From Leptofilum sp041748655 (lineage in GTDB: Bacteria; Chloroflexota; Anaerolineae; Promineifilales; Promineifilaceae), in NCBI GenBank assembly GCA_041748655.1, contig JBGTCV010000010.1, positions 1 to 64,000 of the forward strand: 64,000 nt of DNA, read 5' to 3'. The notes beneath the pieces are model-generated. The model was given only the letters and a program-made list of their open reading frames with translations. It was not told the DNA's origin and ran no database searches. Below are positions 40,833 through 48,537 of this stretch, piece after piece (positions within the stretch are counted from its first letter, which is position 1; each line of letters starts with the position of its first letter). Position numbers and translations under genes: made by a program.

Positions 40833-42794
40833 TCAATCGCCAAATTCCAGCCGCAGCAGCTGTGCCTCAGCCGGTACGGCATCCCCCGCTGCAAAAAAGA
40901 TTTCTGCCACAACCCCAGCCGCAGCGGCACGGATGGTATGCTCCATCTTCATCGCCTCCAGCTTTAGCAGCGGCTCGCCCGCCGCAACTCGCTGCCCTTC
41001 TTGCACCAGCACTGCCAAGACAGAGCCGGGCATCGGGGCATGCAGCGAGCCAGCTGTGGCGGACACGGCCGTTTTCCGGGCCAATCGCGGCAGAGCAGCC
41101 ACACAGACACCACCCGCCTCCGTCTGCACCCACCAGTCGTCCCCGTTTGGCACAATGATGAGCTTGTGGATACGACCGTTTACCCCCACCACCCAATCTG
41201 GCCCAGCCTGCGGCGCACAAACGACCACAAACTGTTCGTCATGAATCGTTATGTTAAATTGATTTGTCTGAAAGCGCACTGGCTCACACAGCAAAGTCAC
41301 CGTCTCATCCCCCACCACAAACTGGCTGCGCAGCGGCCCGTTGGCATTGTTGCGCCAGTAGCCGCTGTTTTCTGGCAGCTGGGGCCAGGCGTAAAATTGG
41401 GCCACTGCCGCCCCAATCAGGGCCAGCGACACGTCCCCAACCGGCGGCTGCCAACCGGCCAATTTTTCTGCCAAAAAGTGGGTGCTAACCTGCCCCGCCA
41501 CAAATTCTGGCTGCTGTACGATGGCTTGCAGGTAGGCCAGATTATGCGTAAAGCCCAGCAAAACGGCCGTTTGCAACGCCCGCCCCAGCCGCTGAACGGC
41601 CGTTGAACGGTCTGGCCCATGCGCCACAATCTTGGCCAGCATCGGATCGTAATAAACCGAAATGGTGTCGCCACTTTGGAGGCCATCATCCACCCGCACG
41701 CCAGTGCCGCCGGGGGCACGCCACAGCAGCGCCGGGCCAGTCACGGGCAAAAAGTCGTTGGCCGGATTTTCGGCATACAGCCGCGCCTCGATGGCGTGGC
41801 CAGACAGCAAAACGTCGCTTTGCGCCAGCGGCAGCGGTTCGCCAGCAGCCACCCCAATTTGCCAGGCTACCAAATCCAACCCGGTCACCATTTCGGTGAC
41901 GGGATGCTCCACCTGAAGGCGCGTATTCATCTCCAGAAAGTAAAAATCGCCGCTGCTGCCGAGCAAAAATTCCACGGTTCCGGCATTGTCGTACTGCACG
42001 GCGCGGGCGGCGGCAACGGCCGTTTCTCCCATTTTCGCTCTCAGTTCTGGCGTCAGCGCCGGGGAGGGCGACTCTTCAATCACCTTCTGGTGCCGCCGCT
42101 GGATGGAACAGTCACGCTCGCCCAGATGGATGACACTCCCGTGCTGGTCGCCAAACACCTGAATTTCCACATGGCGCGGCTGCAACAGCGCTCGCTCCAG
42201 CAGCAGCTCGTCGGAGCCAAACGCCTGGGCTGCTTCGCGCCGGGCTGCCGCCAGCGCCTCTGGCAGGTGTGCCAGATCCGTGACCAACCGCATCCCTTTG
42301 CCGCCACCACCCGCCGCTGCTTTCACCAGCAGCGGCACGCCGATTTGGGCGGCCTCGGTTTGAAAACGGCCGTCGGATTGATCGGCACCACCGTACCCCG
42401 GCAGCACCGGCACGCCGACCGCCGCCACCAGCGCCTTGGCCGCTCGCTTGTTGCCCATCTGTTCAATGGCATCCGGGTTGGGGCCGATGAAGCTGAAGCC
42501 CGCTTCAGCGCAGGCGCGGGCAAAGCGGGCGTTTTCGGCCAGAAAGCCGTAGCCAGGATGAATGGCATCGACGCCGGTTTGGCGAGCTGCCTCTAAAATG
42601 GCGGTTTGGTTGAGGTAAGAGTCTGTAGCGGGAGGGGGGCCGAGGAGAACGGCCGTATCCGCCATTTGCACATGTTTCGCCGCCGCATCGGCCGACGAAT
42701 AAACCGCTACGGTGCGAATGCCCAACCGTTGGCAGCTCCGCACAATGCGGCACGCAATTTCTCCCCGATTGGCAATCAAAATTGAGCGGATCAC
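40833..42794 (-). CDS. Acyl-CoA carboxylase alpha subunit (biotin carboxylase plus biotin carrier)
   Basis: About 653 residues from GTG 42794, chosen because the family starts IRSILIANRGEIACRI and an AAAGG site precedes it. Biotin carboxylase (about 1-445) has the ATP-grasp loop AAAGGGGKGM and EMNTRLQVEHPVTE. A BT-like linker follows, and then a biotinyl domain with EAMKMEHTIRA (Lys about 615). This layout is that of methylcrotonyl-/geranyl-/propionyl-CoA carboxylases. It carboxylates biotin for the beta subunit encoded at 48538-50151. An acyl-CoA dehydrogenase lies between them, which favours branched acyl breakdown (leucine or terpenoid). Confidence 0.92.
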   Translation of the reverse strand: MIRSILIANRGEIACRIVRSCQRLGIRTVAVYSSADAAAKHVQMADTAVLLGPPPATDSYLNQTAILEAARQTGVDAIHPGYGFLAENARFARACAEAGFSFIGPNPDAIEQMGNKRAAKALVAAVGVPVLPGYGGADQSDGRFQTEAAQIGVPLLVKAAAGGGGKGMRLVTDLAHLPEALAAARREAAQAFGSDELLLERALLQPRHVEIQVFGDQHGSVIHLGERDCSIQRRHQKVIEESPSPALTPELRAKMGETAVAAARAVQYDNAGTVEFLLGSSGDFYFLEMNTRLQVEHPVTEMVTGLDLVAWQIGVAAGEPLPLAQSDVLLSGHAIEARLYAENPANDFLPVTGPALLWRAPGGTGVRVDDGLQSGDTISVYYDPMLAKIVAHGPDRSTAVQRLGRALQTAVLLGFTHNLAYLQAIVQQPEFVAGQVSTHFLAEKLAGWQPPVGDVSLALIGAAVAQFYAWPQLPENSGYWRNNANGPLRSQFVVGDETVTLLCEPVRFQTNQFNITIHDEQFVVVCAPQAGPDWVVGVNGRIHKLIIVPNGDDWWVQTEAGGVCVAALPRLARKTAVSATAGSLHAPMPGSVLAVLVQEGQRVAAGEPLLKLEAMKMEHTIRAAAAGVVAEIFFAAGDAVPAEAQLLRLEFGD

Positions 42795-42813
42795 AAAAAC
42801 CTTTGTGAAGCGA

Positions 42814-42874
42814 GTAATTAAGAAATTGGGTAATTGAGTAATTCGCCTGTTCAATTACTCAATTATTCAATTAC
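42814..42874. repeat. Iterated-word palindrome, AATTGGGTAATTGAGTAATT type
   Basis: The left arm repeats the word TAATTG/GTAATT; the right arm reads CAATTACTCAATTATTCAAT. The same word occurs at 45201-45223 and 62228-62282. Confidence 0.8.
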
Positions 42875-42880
42875 AAATCT

Positions 42881-43849
42881 TTAGTTGTGTGCGGGAGCAA
42901 TAAACGTATGCCCCACCATGCCATCATTCATGGAAAACAAACCGGTCTGCCAGATGCGGCGAATGGTTAAAAACGGGGCGACCGCGGCGTGTTCGTTGTC
43001 AGAAAGTTGACGCTGGGAGTAATACCCGGCAAAAAACGCCTCCGACAGATCGGCCGAGCTGTTGTGAATTAAATTTGTGTTGAACAAAAAGACAGCGATG
43101 TCATAAGCTCGCCAGCCGTGGCCACACCAATCAAAGTTAAAAAAGGTAGGCTGGTTATCATCCGTAAAAAAGACGCTGCTGCTGTGAAAATCACCGCCAA
43201 TTGGCCCCCAACTGTCTGGCGTGTACTGTTCGTTGGCGATTAGATCCAAAATTTCGTCTTTAGCCTCTTCAGCCGAAATCATCAGGATTTCCAGGTCGTT
43301 AGCCCGGTCTTCATCCCAATACTGTTTGATGCGCTCAATCGGTTTATCTACCAGAAACTCCAGATTCAGCGGCTGACGCTCAAAGGTGCCTTTGTAATCA
43401 TTAGACGCCAAATGAATCCGAGCCATATCACGCCCCAGCACAAAGAGATGCTCTTCATTCTGAATCGACATGGGGCGGCCTGGGGCCAGGCTAAACAGCG
43501 CATAGTAGCGCACCCCTTCTGGCGCATACAGGTGACTCAACAGCCCGCCATCGGCACGTGCAATGGGGTAGGAAACAGGCAGCCCCATTTCGCGCAAAAA
43601 GTTGAGCCAATCTACCTCGTATAAATAGTCAGATTCCTGGCGTTCCAGCCGATGGCCTCGCTGGTAAATGCGGACCACATACCGTTCACCGCTGCCCGTG
43701 GTAACCAAATAATGGTCATTGTCCTGGGTACGCAGCATTTTGCTGAACAGCTGGCAGCGCACCGGGCCTGCCAGAGCATACTCTGCTGCAATCAGCTCAG
43801 CCAACGCCTCGGGCGCTACAAACGACCGGACTACGCGAATTTGATTCAT
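42881..43849 (-). CDS. APH-fold phosphotransferase
   Basis: A 322-residue protein of the aminoglycoside phosphotransferase/homoserine-kinase fold. The ATP pocket strand is RYVVRIYQ. The catalytic loop GGDFHSSSVFF lacks the canonical HxDxxxxN spacing (His missing before Asp, Ser for Asn). FNFDWCGHGWRAYD carries the metal Asp. The altered catalytic loop could mean weak or changed activity. It has a GGAG site. It lies between the carboxylase alpha gene and the acyl-CoA dehydrogenase, separated from both by palindromic repeats. Confidence 0.78.
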   Translation of the reverse strand: MNQIRVVRSFVAPEALAELIAAEYALAGPVRCQLFSKMLRTQDNDHYLVTTGSGERYVVRIYQRGHRLERQESDYLYEVDWLNFLREMGLPVSYPIARADGGLLSHLYAPEGVRYYALFSLAPGRPMSIQNEEHLFVLGRDMARIHLASNDYKGTFERQPLNLEFLVDKPIERIKQYWDEDRANDLEILMISAEEAKDEILDLIANEQYTPDSWGPIGGDFHSSSVFFTDDNQPTFFNFDWCGHGWRAYDIAVFLFNTNLIHNSSADLSEAFFAGYYSQRQLSDNEHAAVAPFLTIRRIWQTGLFSMNDGMVGHTFIAPAHN

Positions 43850-43867
43850 TTAGTTTCTCCCTTTATT

Positions 43868-43957
43868 TCAGTAATCAGTGTTCAGTAGGTCAGTATTCAG
43901 TAGGTCAGTGTTCAGTGGGCAGTAAACTGAATACTGTTTCACTGATTACTGAATACT
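43868..43957. repeat. Iterated-word palindrome, CAGTAATCAGTGTTCAGT type
   Basis: The left arm is tandem variants of TCAGTAxTCAG/GGTCAGT; the right arm reads AAACTGAATACTGTTTCACT followed by GATTACTGAATACT. The stop codon of the acyl-CoA dehydrogenase (43956-43958) lies at its right edge. Confidence 0.8.
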
Positions 43958-45110
43958 ATCTTGTCAGTATACCTTCATACTTGGCAATGACGCCGAGCAT
44001 AATTTCGTCTGCGCCTGCGCCAATGGAGAGCAGGCGGGCGTCGCGGAAGTAGCGGGCCATCGGGTATTCTTCCACATACCCCATGCCGCCGTGGAACTGG
44101 AGACAGGTGTCGGCTACTTCGCGGGCGAGTCTACCCGCTTTAAGCTTGGCCATCGACACTTCTTTGGTCACATCGTCGCCTGCTACCAGGACCCGCGTAC
44201 AATGGTACGCTAATTGGCGCAAAGCTTCCACTTCTGTGAGCAGTTCGCAAATTTTAAACTGAATCCATTGGTTGGCAATGAGCGGTTTGCCAAAGGTGTG
44301 GCGCTGGCGGCAGTAGTCGATGGTGAGGCGCAGGATGCGCTCCATGCCAGAGACGCCCATCACCACGCCCGCCAGGCGTTCTTTTTGGAACTGCTTCATT
44401 TGCAGCAAAAAGCCCATGCCTTCGGGGCCAATGCGGTGGCTTTGGGGGACGCGCAGGTTGTCGAAGGACAAAATGGCGGTGTCGCTGCTGTGGTTGCCCA
44501 GCTTTTCCAGCTTGCGGCTGACGCTGAAGCCGGGCACGTCGGTGGGCACGATGATGAGCGACATGCCCTTGAAACCGCGCTCGTCGCTGGTGCGGGCCAG
44601 CAGGGTGAGGTAGTCGGACTGGGTGCCGCTGGTGATCCACATTTTGCTGCCGTTGATGAGGTAGTCGTCGCCGTCGGCCACGGCGCGAGTTTGGATGGCG
44701 GCGACGTCGGACCCGGCGTCTGGTTCACTGACGGCGATGGAGAAAACGGCCGTTCCCATCACCGCCGGTTTCAAAAACATTTCCTTCTGCCAGGGGGTAC
44801 CAAACTCGGCCAGGGCCGGGGTGGCCATGTCGGTTTGCACGGCAATGGCCATCGGCACACCGGCGCAGTTGGCCTTGCCAATCTCCTCCAGCATCACCAC
44901 CTGGTACCAGTAATCCAGCCCCATCCCGCCGACCTCCTCGGGGTAGGTGATGCCCAGCAGGCCCAAGTCGCCCATCTTTTTGAAGAGATCGTGGGCGGGG
45001 AAGGTACGTTCTTCTTCCCATTTTTCCACGTGGGGGTTGATTTCGTTTTCGACAAGCCGCCGCACGGTTTGCCTCAACATCTCGTGCTCATCGTTAAAAT
45101 AAATTGACAC
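43956..45110 (-). CDS. Acyl-CoA dehydrogenase, isovaleryl/citronellyl-CoA type
   Basis: A 384-residue FAD enzyme starting at GTG 45110 with an AGGAG site. FAD/substrate motifs are FSIAVSEPDAGSDV, KMWITSG and FHGGMGYVEEYPMARYFRD. The usual C-terminal catalytic Glu (YEGT) is replaced by IGAGADEIML. A Glu in QFQKERLAG (about residue 240) aligns with the alternative base of isovaleryl-CoA dehydrogenase, which acts on branched acyl-CoAs. With a carboxylase on both sides this fits leucine or acyclic-terpene degradation, dehydrogenation before carboxylation. Confidence 0.87.
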   Translation of the reverse strand: MSIYFNDEHEMLRQTVRRLVENEINPHVEKWEEERTFPAHDLFKKMGDLGLLGITYPEEVGGMGLDYWYQVVMLEEIGKANCAGVPMAIAVQTDMATPALAEFGTPWQKEMFLKPAVMGTAVFSIAVSEPDAGSDVAAIQTRAVADGDDYLINGSKMWITSGTQSDYLTLLARTSDERGFKGMSLIIVPTDVPGFSVSRKLEKLGNHSSDTAILSFDNLRVPQSHRIGPEGMGFLLQMKQFQKERLAGVVMGVSGMERILRLTIDYCRQRHTFGKPLIANQWIQFKICELLTEVEALRQLAYHCTRVLVAGDDVTKEVSMAKLKAGRLAREVADTCLQFHGGMGYVEEYPMARYFRDARLLSIGAGADEIMLGVIAKYEGILTR

Positions 45111-45142
45111 GGGTCTGCTCCTGTTTTGTAATTGATCGAAAA

Positions 45143-45166
45143 CCTGGGCATGAATGCCCAGGCTAT
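45143..45166. repeat. Hairpin CCTGGGCATGAATGCCCAGG, copy 1
   Basis: The 20-base hairpin CCTGGGCATGAATGCCCAGG is followed by CTAT. The same sequence occurs at 54442-54465, and a variant at 50286-50306. All three lie just upstream of minus-strand genes. Confidence 0.82.
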
Positions 45167-45226
45167 ACCAGCCAAACCATTACTGGATTATTCTGTTAAA
45201 AATTACCCAATTACTCAATTACCTGT

Positions 45227-46255
45227 TTACTTTACGCCAAGTCGCTTAAACGCCTGAATGGTAGCCTGCCAGCCCGCCTCATTTTCGCCTGGGGCGAACG
45301 GCAAGTAGTAGCTGACGCGGTCTAGCAGCGTGCCGTATTTGTTGTGGATAATCTGCGGCAGTTCTGCCCAGGTGCCACGAACAGCCATCACATCCAAAAT
45401 ATTGTCGTTGATGAGGGTTGGCATACCGGCCCACTGATTGCTGCGGGCCAGTTGGCTGAGCTGCACGGCCGTTTCCTCCCAGCCATGCAGTTCTGCCAAC
45501 ACCCGGTACGCCGGGGTGCTCAGGTAAAACGAGATTTGCTGCTTGACGTGGGCTTCGGCCCATTTTTCGTAGGCTGGGTTGTCGGTGGGGATGGCAAAGA
45601 CGGCCGTATTCAGCGAAATATCGGCGCGGGAACGGCCGTTTTTCTGCAACCCGGCCTCGATGTGGGGCAGTGCGAACTCTTCCAGGTATTTAACCGAGTG
45701 CAGCGCGTGAATGTGCACCCCTTCGCACAGCTCGCCCGCCAGCCTCAGCATCCCCTGGTTGACGGCGGCAATGTAGATGGGAATGTGGGGCTGGTCGATC
45801 GGGCCGGGATTAAAAAACGGGGTCATCAGCTGGAGCTTAAAATATTCCCCCACAAAATCGAGCGGCGTGCCGTTTTGCCAGCAGTCCCAAAAGGCGCGGG
45901 TGGCTAAAATCGTTTCGCGCATCTGCTTGAGCGGCTTGTCCCACTGCGCCCCCAAGCGCAGCCGGTTGTGGGCCTTCACCTGCGTACCAAGGCCGAGTAT
46001 GAAACGGCCGTTGCTAAACTTTGCCAAATCCCAGGCCATCTGCGCCAGAATGGCCGGCGTGCGGGGGAAAGCGGCGGCAATGGCCGTGCCCAGCTGCAAA
46101 TTTTGTGTGTGTTCGGCGCTGAGCAGCAGGGGGAAAAAGGGATCATGGTTAGTTTCGGCCGTCCACAGCCCATCGAAGCCGAAGGATTCGGCCGTTTGAG
46201 CCAGCTGGGCCATATTGTTCAAATCATGGAAAAGCAGGGTGACATCAAATTTCAT
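45227..46255 (-). CDS. LLM-class (luciferase-like) flavin-dependent oxidoreductase
   Basis: A 342-residue TIM-barrel protein of the bacterial luciferase-like family. It starts KFDVTLLFHDLNNMAQLAQ and has GFDGLWTAETNHDPFFPL, LGTAIAAAFPRTP, SNGRFILGLGTQVKAHN and IPIYIAAVN. The pattern resembles the F420-dependent subgroup (TIGR03617-like), so F420H2 may be the cofactor, though FMN cannot be excluded. The substrate is unknown. GAGG precedes ATG 46255. It may belong with the acyl-CoA genes but is separated from them by a palindrome. Confidence 0.83.
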   Translation of the reverse strand: MKFDVTLLFHDLNNMAQLAQTAESFGFDGLWTAETNHDPFFPLLLSAEHTQNLQLGTAIAAAFPRTPAILAQMAWDLAKFSNGRFILGLGTQVKAHNRLRLGAQWDKPLKQMRETILATRAFWDCWQNGTPLDFVGEYFKLQLMTPFFNPGPIDQPHIPIYIAAVNQGMLRLAGELCEGVHIHALHSVKYLEEFALPHIEAGLQKNGRSRADISLNTAVFAIPTDNPAYEKWAEAHVKQQISFYLSTPAYRVLAELHGWEETAVQLSQLARSNQWAGMPTLINDNILDVMAVRGTWAELPQIIHNKYGTLLDRVSYYLPFAPGENEAGWQATIQAFKRLGVK

Positions 46256-46287
46256 GCGGTCCTCGGTGGGGCAGTTGATCGTCTAGC

Positions 46288-46345
46288 CACAGAGGGCACA
46301 GAGACAAAAGAGGGAATGATGTGAGGGATGATGTACTCTGCGGCA
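46288..46345. repeat. CCACAGAGGGCACAGAG element
   Basis: GCCACAGAGGGCACAGAG and a degenerate partner (GTACTCTGCGGCAAAG). Members of this family also lie at 26891-26912, 50163-50255, 55348-55478 and 59257-59324. Confidence 0.6.
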
Positions 46346-46399
46346 AAGTCTTCAACGTGAAAGCCAAACAGGGCGGTTGGTAAAGATGGCTCCATTATA

Positions 46400-46702
46400 A
46401 TGCAAGCGGATGGGGGATGCATTACGGCCGAAGGCTTGCCGGAAACCGGCTTTTGGGCCATCGCGCCTGATTTGGTGGCTGAAGTGGTTTCTCCCAATGA
46501 CCGCATGACCGAAATTCAGGACAAGGTCACCGATTACCTGGCGGCTGGCGTGCGGCTGGTCTGGGTGGTTGACCCCAAAATCGAGACGGTGACGGTTTAT
46601 CAATCGCTTAAACAGGTGAAAGTGCTTGTCGCTGAGGATGTTCTGGAGGGCGAGGGCGTTTTGCCAGGATTTAAACTTGCTCTGAAAAAGCTTTTCAGTT
46701 AG
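46400..46702 (+). pseudogene. C-terminal fragment of a Uma2-family PD-(D/E)XK protein
   Basis: One hundred residues matching only the second half of Uma2 (DUF820) proteins, which are usually about 190 residues. Visible are PDLVAEVVSPNDR, with the nuclease-core Asp and Glu, then DKVTDYLAAGVRLVWVVDP. The first half, including the early core helix, is missing. The CCACAGAGG repeat lies immediately upstream, so repeat insertion or deletion may have removed it. ATG 46400 has no ribosome site. It is probably a remnant; Uma2 genes are frequent and often decay. Confidence 0.7.
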
Positions 46703-46743
46703 TTTCCCCTGAGCCAGTCAGAAAATCACGCTTCCCTCAAAGT

Positions 46744-47322
46744 CTAACCATCAATCACTTTAACCAGCGGCCACTTCTGCCGGATTTGTTTGTCTTGCAG
46801 GCGCTTGTGGAATTGTTCCTGTGTGACCCGCGCCGGGTTGCGGCGCAAAATCATCTGGAACAAATCAGCCAGGCCAAAGGGGGCCACGATGTGCAAGGAA
46901 TCATCAGGCAGCAGGTGTACGGCCGTACACGTTGCCGTCTCGGGCCAGGTGGCAATGGCTTCGGCTGACGAGTGCAGCGGCGGCACCTCCCGGCCAAATT
47001 CGGCGCTAAACCAGCGGTGAACGGCCGCCTGGTTCGTCGCTTCCCATTCAACCGTAGGCAAGAGGGCAGCCAGTTGGGCGGTGACGGCCGTATCCCCCTC
47101 CGGTGACAAATCGGTGGGATCGAAAAAGGCCACGTCGATGTCGCGCGGCAGGTGGGGCTCGGTGCAGCCGTGCAGATGATCCCACACCAGGTTGCGAATC
47201 AGTCCCGCCCCCACCAGCCAATCCGGCGGATTGCAGCGGCGCACCGTGTGCAAAATCGTCATCACCCGCTCGCTTTGGTAGATCAACTGCCGCAGTTCTG
47301 CTTCATAATGTGCTTCATTCAT
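46744..47322 (-). CDS. Nucleotidyltransferase-family protein (DUF925-like)
   Basis: About 192 residues from ATG 47322. The start is fixed by a TACAAT box ending six bases upstream (leaderless). It has an N-terminal helix, then DWLVGAGLIRNLVWDHLHG and PRDIDVAFFDP with the paired Asp of the nucleotidyltransferase active site. HRWFSAEF and AVHLLPDDSLHIVAPFGLADLF follow, typical of the DUF925 family. The family has the pol-beta-type fold, but substrate and role are unknown. It is convergent with the Uma2 fragment. Confidence 0.83.
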   Translation of the reverse strand: MNEAHYEAELRQLIYQSERVMTILHTVRRCNPPDWLVGAGLIRNLVWDHLHGCTEPHLPRDIDVAFFDPTDLSPEGDTAVTAQLAALLPTVEWEATNQAAVHRWFSAEFGREVPPLHSSAEAIATWPETATCTAVHLLPDDSLHIVAPFGLADLFQMILRRNPARVTQEQFHKRLQDKQIRQKWPLVKVIDG

Positions 47323-47328
47323 CCATGC

Positions 47329-47357
47329 ATTGTACCGTGGAGTCGCCAACCTGTCGT
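47329..47357 (-). promoter_or_regulatory. Leaderless promoter of the nucleotidyltransferase gene
   Basis: Minus strand: ACGACA (47357-47352), 17 bases, TACAAT (47334-47329), six bases, ATG at 47322. An ACGGCCGT copy lies just upstream (about 47360). Confidence 0.6.
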
Positions 47358-47390
47358 CAGACGGCCGTAGGGCCGCCCTGTCGCTGCCCT

Positions 47391-47831
47391 TTAATCTGCA
47401 TCCAAAATTGTTAAATCTGAACTAACCAGCACCGGTTCGCCCCCCAACCCCCCCGTTTCGTTTTGCTGCACGGTGGCGCGAATTTGACGGCCGTTTTTGA
47501 TTTCCAGCGGGGGCACGGCCGTTCCGTCTTCATACCGGATTTGGGGCACCGGCTGGGCTAAAATCTGGTAGTTTTGCCCATTCTCGGCGGCGATTTTAAT
47601 GAGGGGAGCGTTTTGAGGGATGAGGTTTACGGCCGTAATCCGCCCCAGCACCACAAATTCACCCGCCGGAACCACCACTGGGTTCAGCTCCAGGCCAGTG
47701 GCTTCATCAATCATGGGTGTGACGGGAACGGCCGTTGGCGCCCTGGCCGCACCGCCGGATGTGCAGGCAGTTGCCAAAAGCAAACTTAAAACCAGGAGGA
47801 AAAACAAGATTGATTTGAATCCTCTTTTCAT
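47391..47831 (-). CDS. Small lipoprotein
   Basis: A 146-residue exported protein. The lipobox LLLATAC (Cys about residue 23) follows a classic signal peptide. The mature part is beta-rich (EFVVLGRITAVNLIPQNAP, NGRQIRATVQQNETG) with no family I recognise; it could be a small OB- or Ig-like fold. An AAAGGAC site precedes ATG 47831. It is divergent from the gene at 47902, with only 70 bases between them containing one ACGGCCGT copy. Four more copies of the palindrome occur in this short gene. Confidence 0.72.
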   Translation of the reverse strand: MKRGFKSILFFLLVLSLLLATACTSGGAARAPTAVPVTPMIDEATGLELNPVVVPAGEFVVLGRITAVNLIPQNAPLIKIAAENGQNYQILAQPVPQIRYEDGTAVPPLEIKNGRQIRATVQQNETGGLGGEPVLVSSDLTILDAD

Positions 47832-47901
47832 GATATGCTGTCCTTTAATTTTTGCTGGTTTGAAACGGCCGTTTCCGCAAACCTATCACCACTTCTAAAA
47901 A

Positions 47902-48504
47902 ATGAAAAATCTTCTCAAAAAAGCACTTCTCTGGTCCCCTATTCTTCTCATTAGCAGCATCTTTGGCCTGGAACTCTACACCCACAATTGCAACTGCACT
48001 GTCCCAGTCGCAACCAGTATCGAAGAGCTAAATTTCACTATTCCCATCTGCGAACAAGATATAGGCACATATCCCTTCTCTTACGATTCTGAACAAAGGC
48101 AACTGATTGACGAAATCATGGCAAAACGAAATGCTGGGGAACAGGTCAACAAAGAAGAGTATCGTTCTGCCATGGATTCACTGGTTTACGAGGCGCCACC
48201 AGAGCTTCTCGGCAATGTCAATGGCGTGGTGTGCCGTGGTGGCGTCGCTTTTGTCAGAGATTCTCTGCCTGAACAGGCTAGAAGATTTGTAGCCCGGCAT
48301 GAACTTGAACACCTTTTTCAAACCAGTCGTGAAAATCAAGAAATATTGGCCAATCTTGCGGCTGGCAAAGAATATCCGCTCGGCCTGATTTCCACGGTTG
48401 TTTCATCCCTTGTTGAGGCCAAGAGCAAGCTCCCCTGGTGCTGCTTTCTGAAGAGCAGCTGGTTTGCCTTCAAGCTCTATTTCCTAGGGATCGATGGTGC
48501 CTGA
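47902..48504 (+). CDS. Membrane-anchored protein with HExxH motif
   Basis: A 200-residue protein. A single N-terminal hydrophobic segment (about 8-24) is followed by Cys-rich HNCNCTVPVA. Residues 128-145 contain ARHELEHLFQ, an HExxH-type zinc-peptidase motif, preceded by a hydrophobic strand (GGVAFVRDSLPEQARRFVA). The third ligand is not obvious. Near the C-terminus is another Cys pair (WCCF). I do not recognise the family; a small extracytoplasmic metallopeptidase is plausible. There is no obvious ribosome site. AT content is higher than in the neighbours and it lacks ACGGCCGT copies, so recent acquisition is possible. Confidence 0.6.
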   Translation: MKNLLKKALLWSPILLISSIFGLELYTHNCNCTVPVATSIEELNFTIPICEQDIGTYPFSYDSEQRQLIDEIMAKRNAGEQVNKEEYRSAMDSLVYEAPPELLGNVNGVVCRGGVAFVRDSLPEQARRFVARHELEHLFQTSRENQEILANLAAGKEYPLGLISTVVSSLVEAKSKLPWCCFLKSSWFAFKLYFLGIDGA

Positions 48505-48537
48505 TCGAAATTCAAGATTGCCATCCTGACCCACAAA

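Noticed and set aside
41619..42596. Long plus-strand open frame (about 325 codons) opposite the carboxylase alpha gene
   Set aside because: Antisense shadow: low-complexity Arg/Gly/His-rich translation with no family motifs, while the other strand encodes a clear biotin carboxylase.
44214..45107. Plus-strand frame of 297 codons opposite the acyl-CoA dehydrogenase
   Set aside because: His/Gly/Val-rich antisense translation without motifs; the dehydrogenase is certain.
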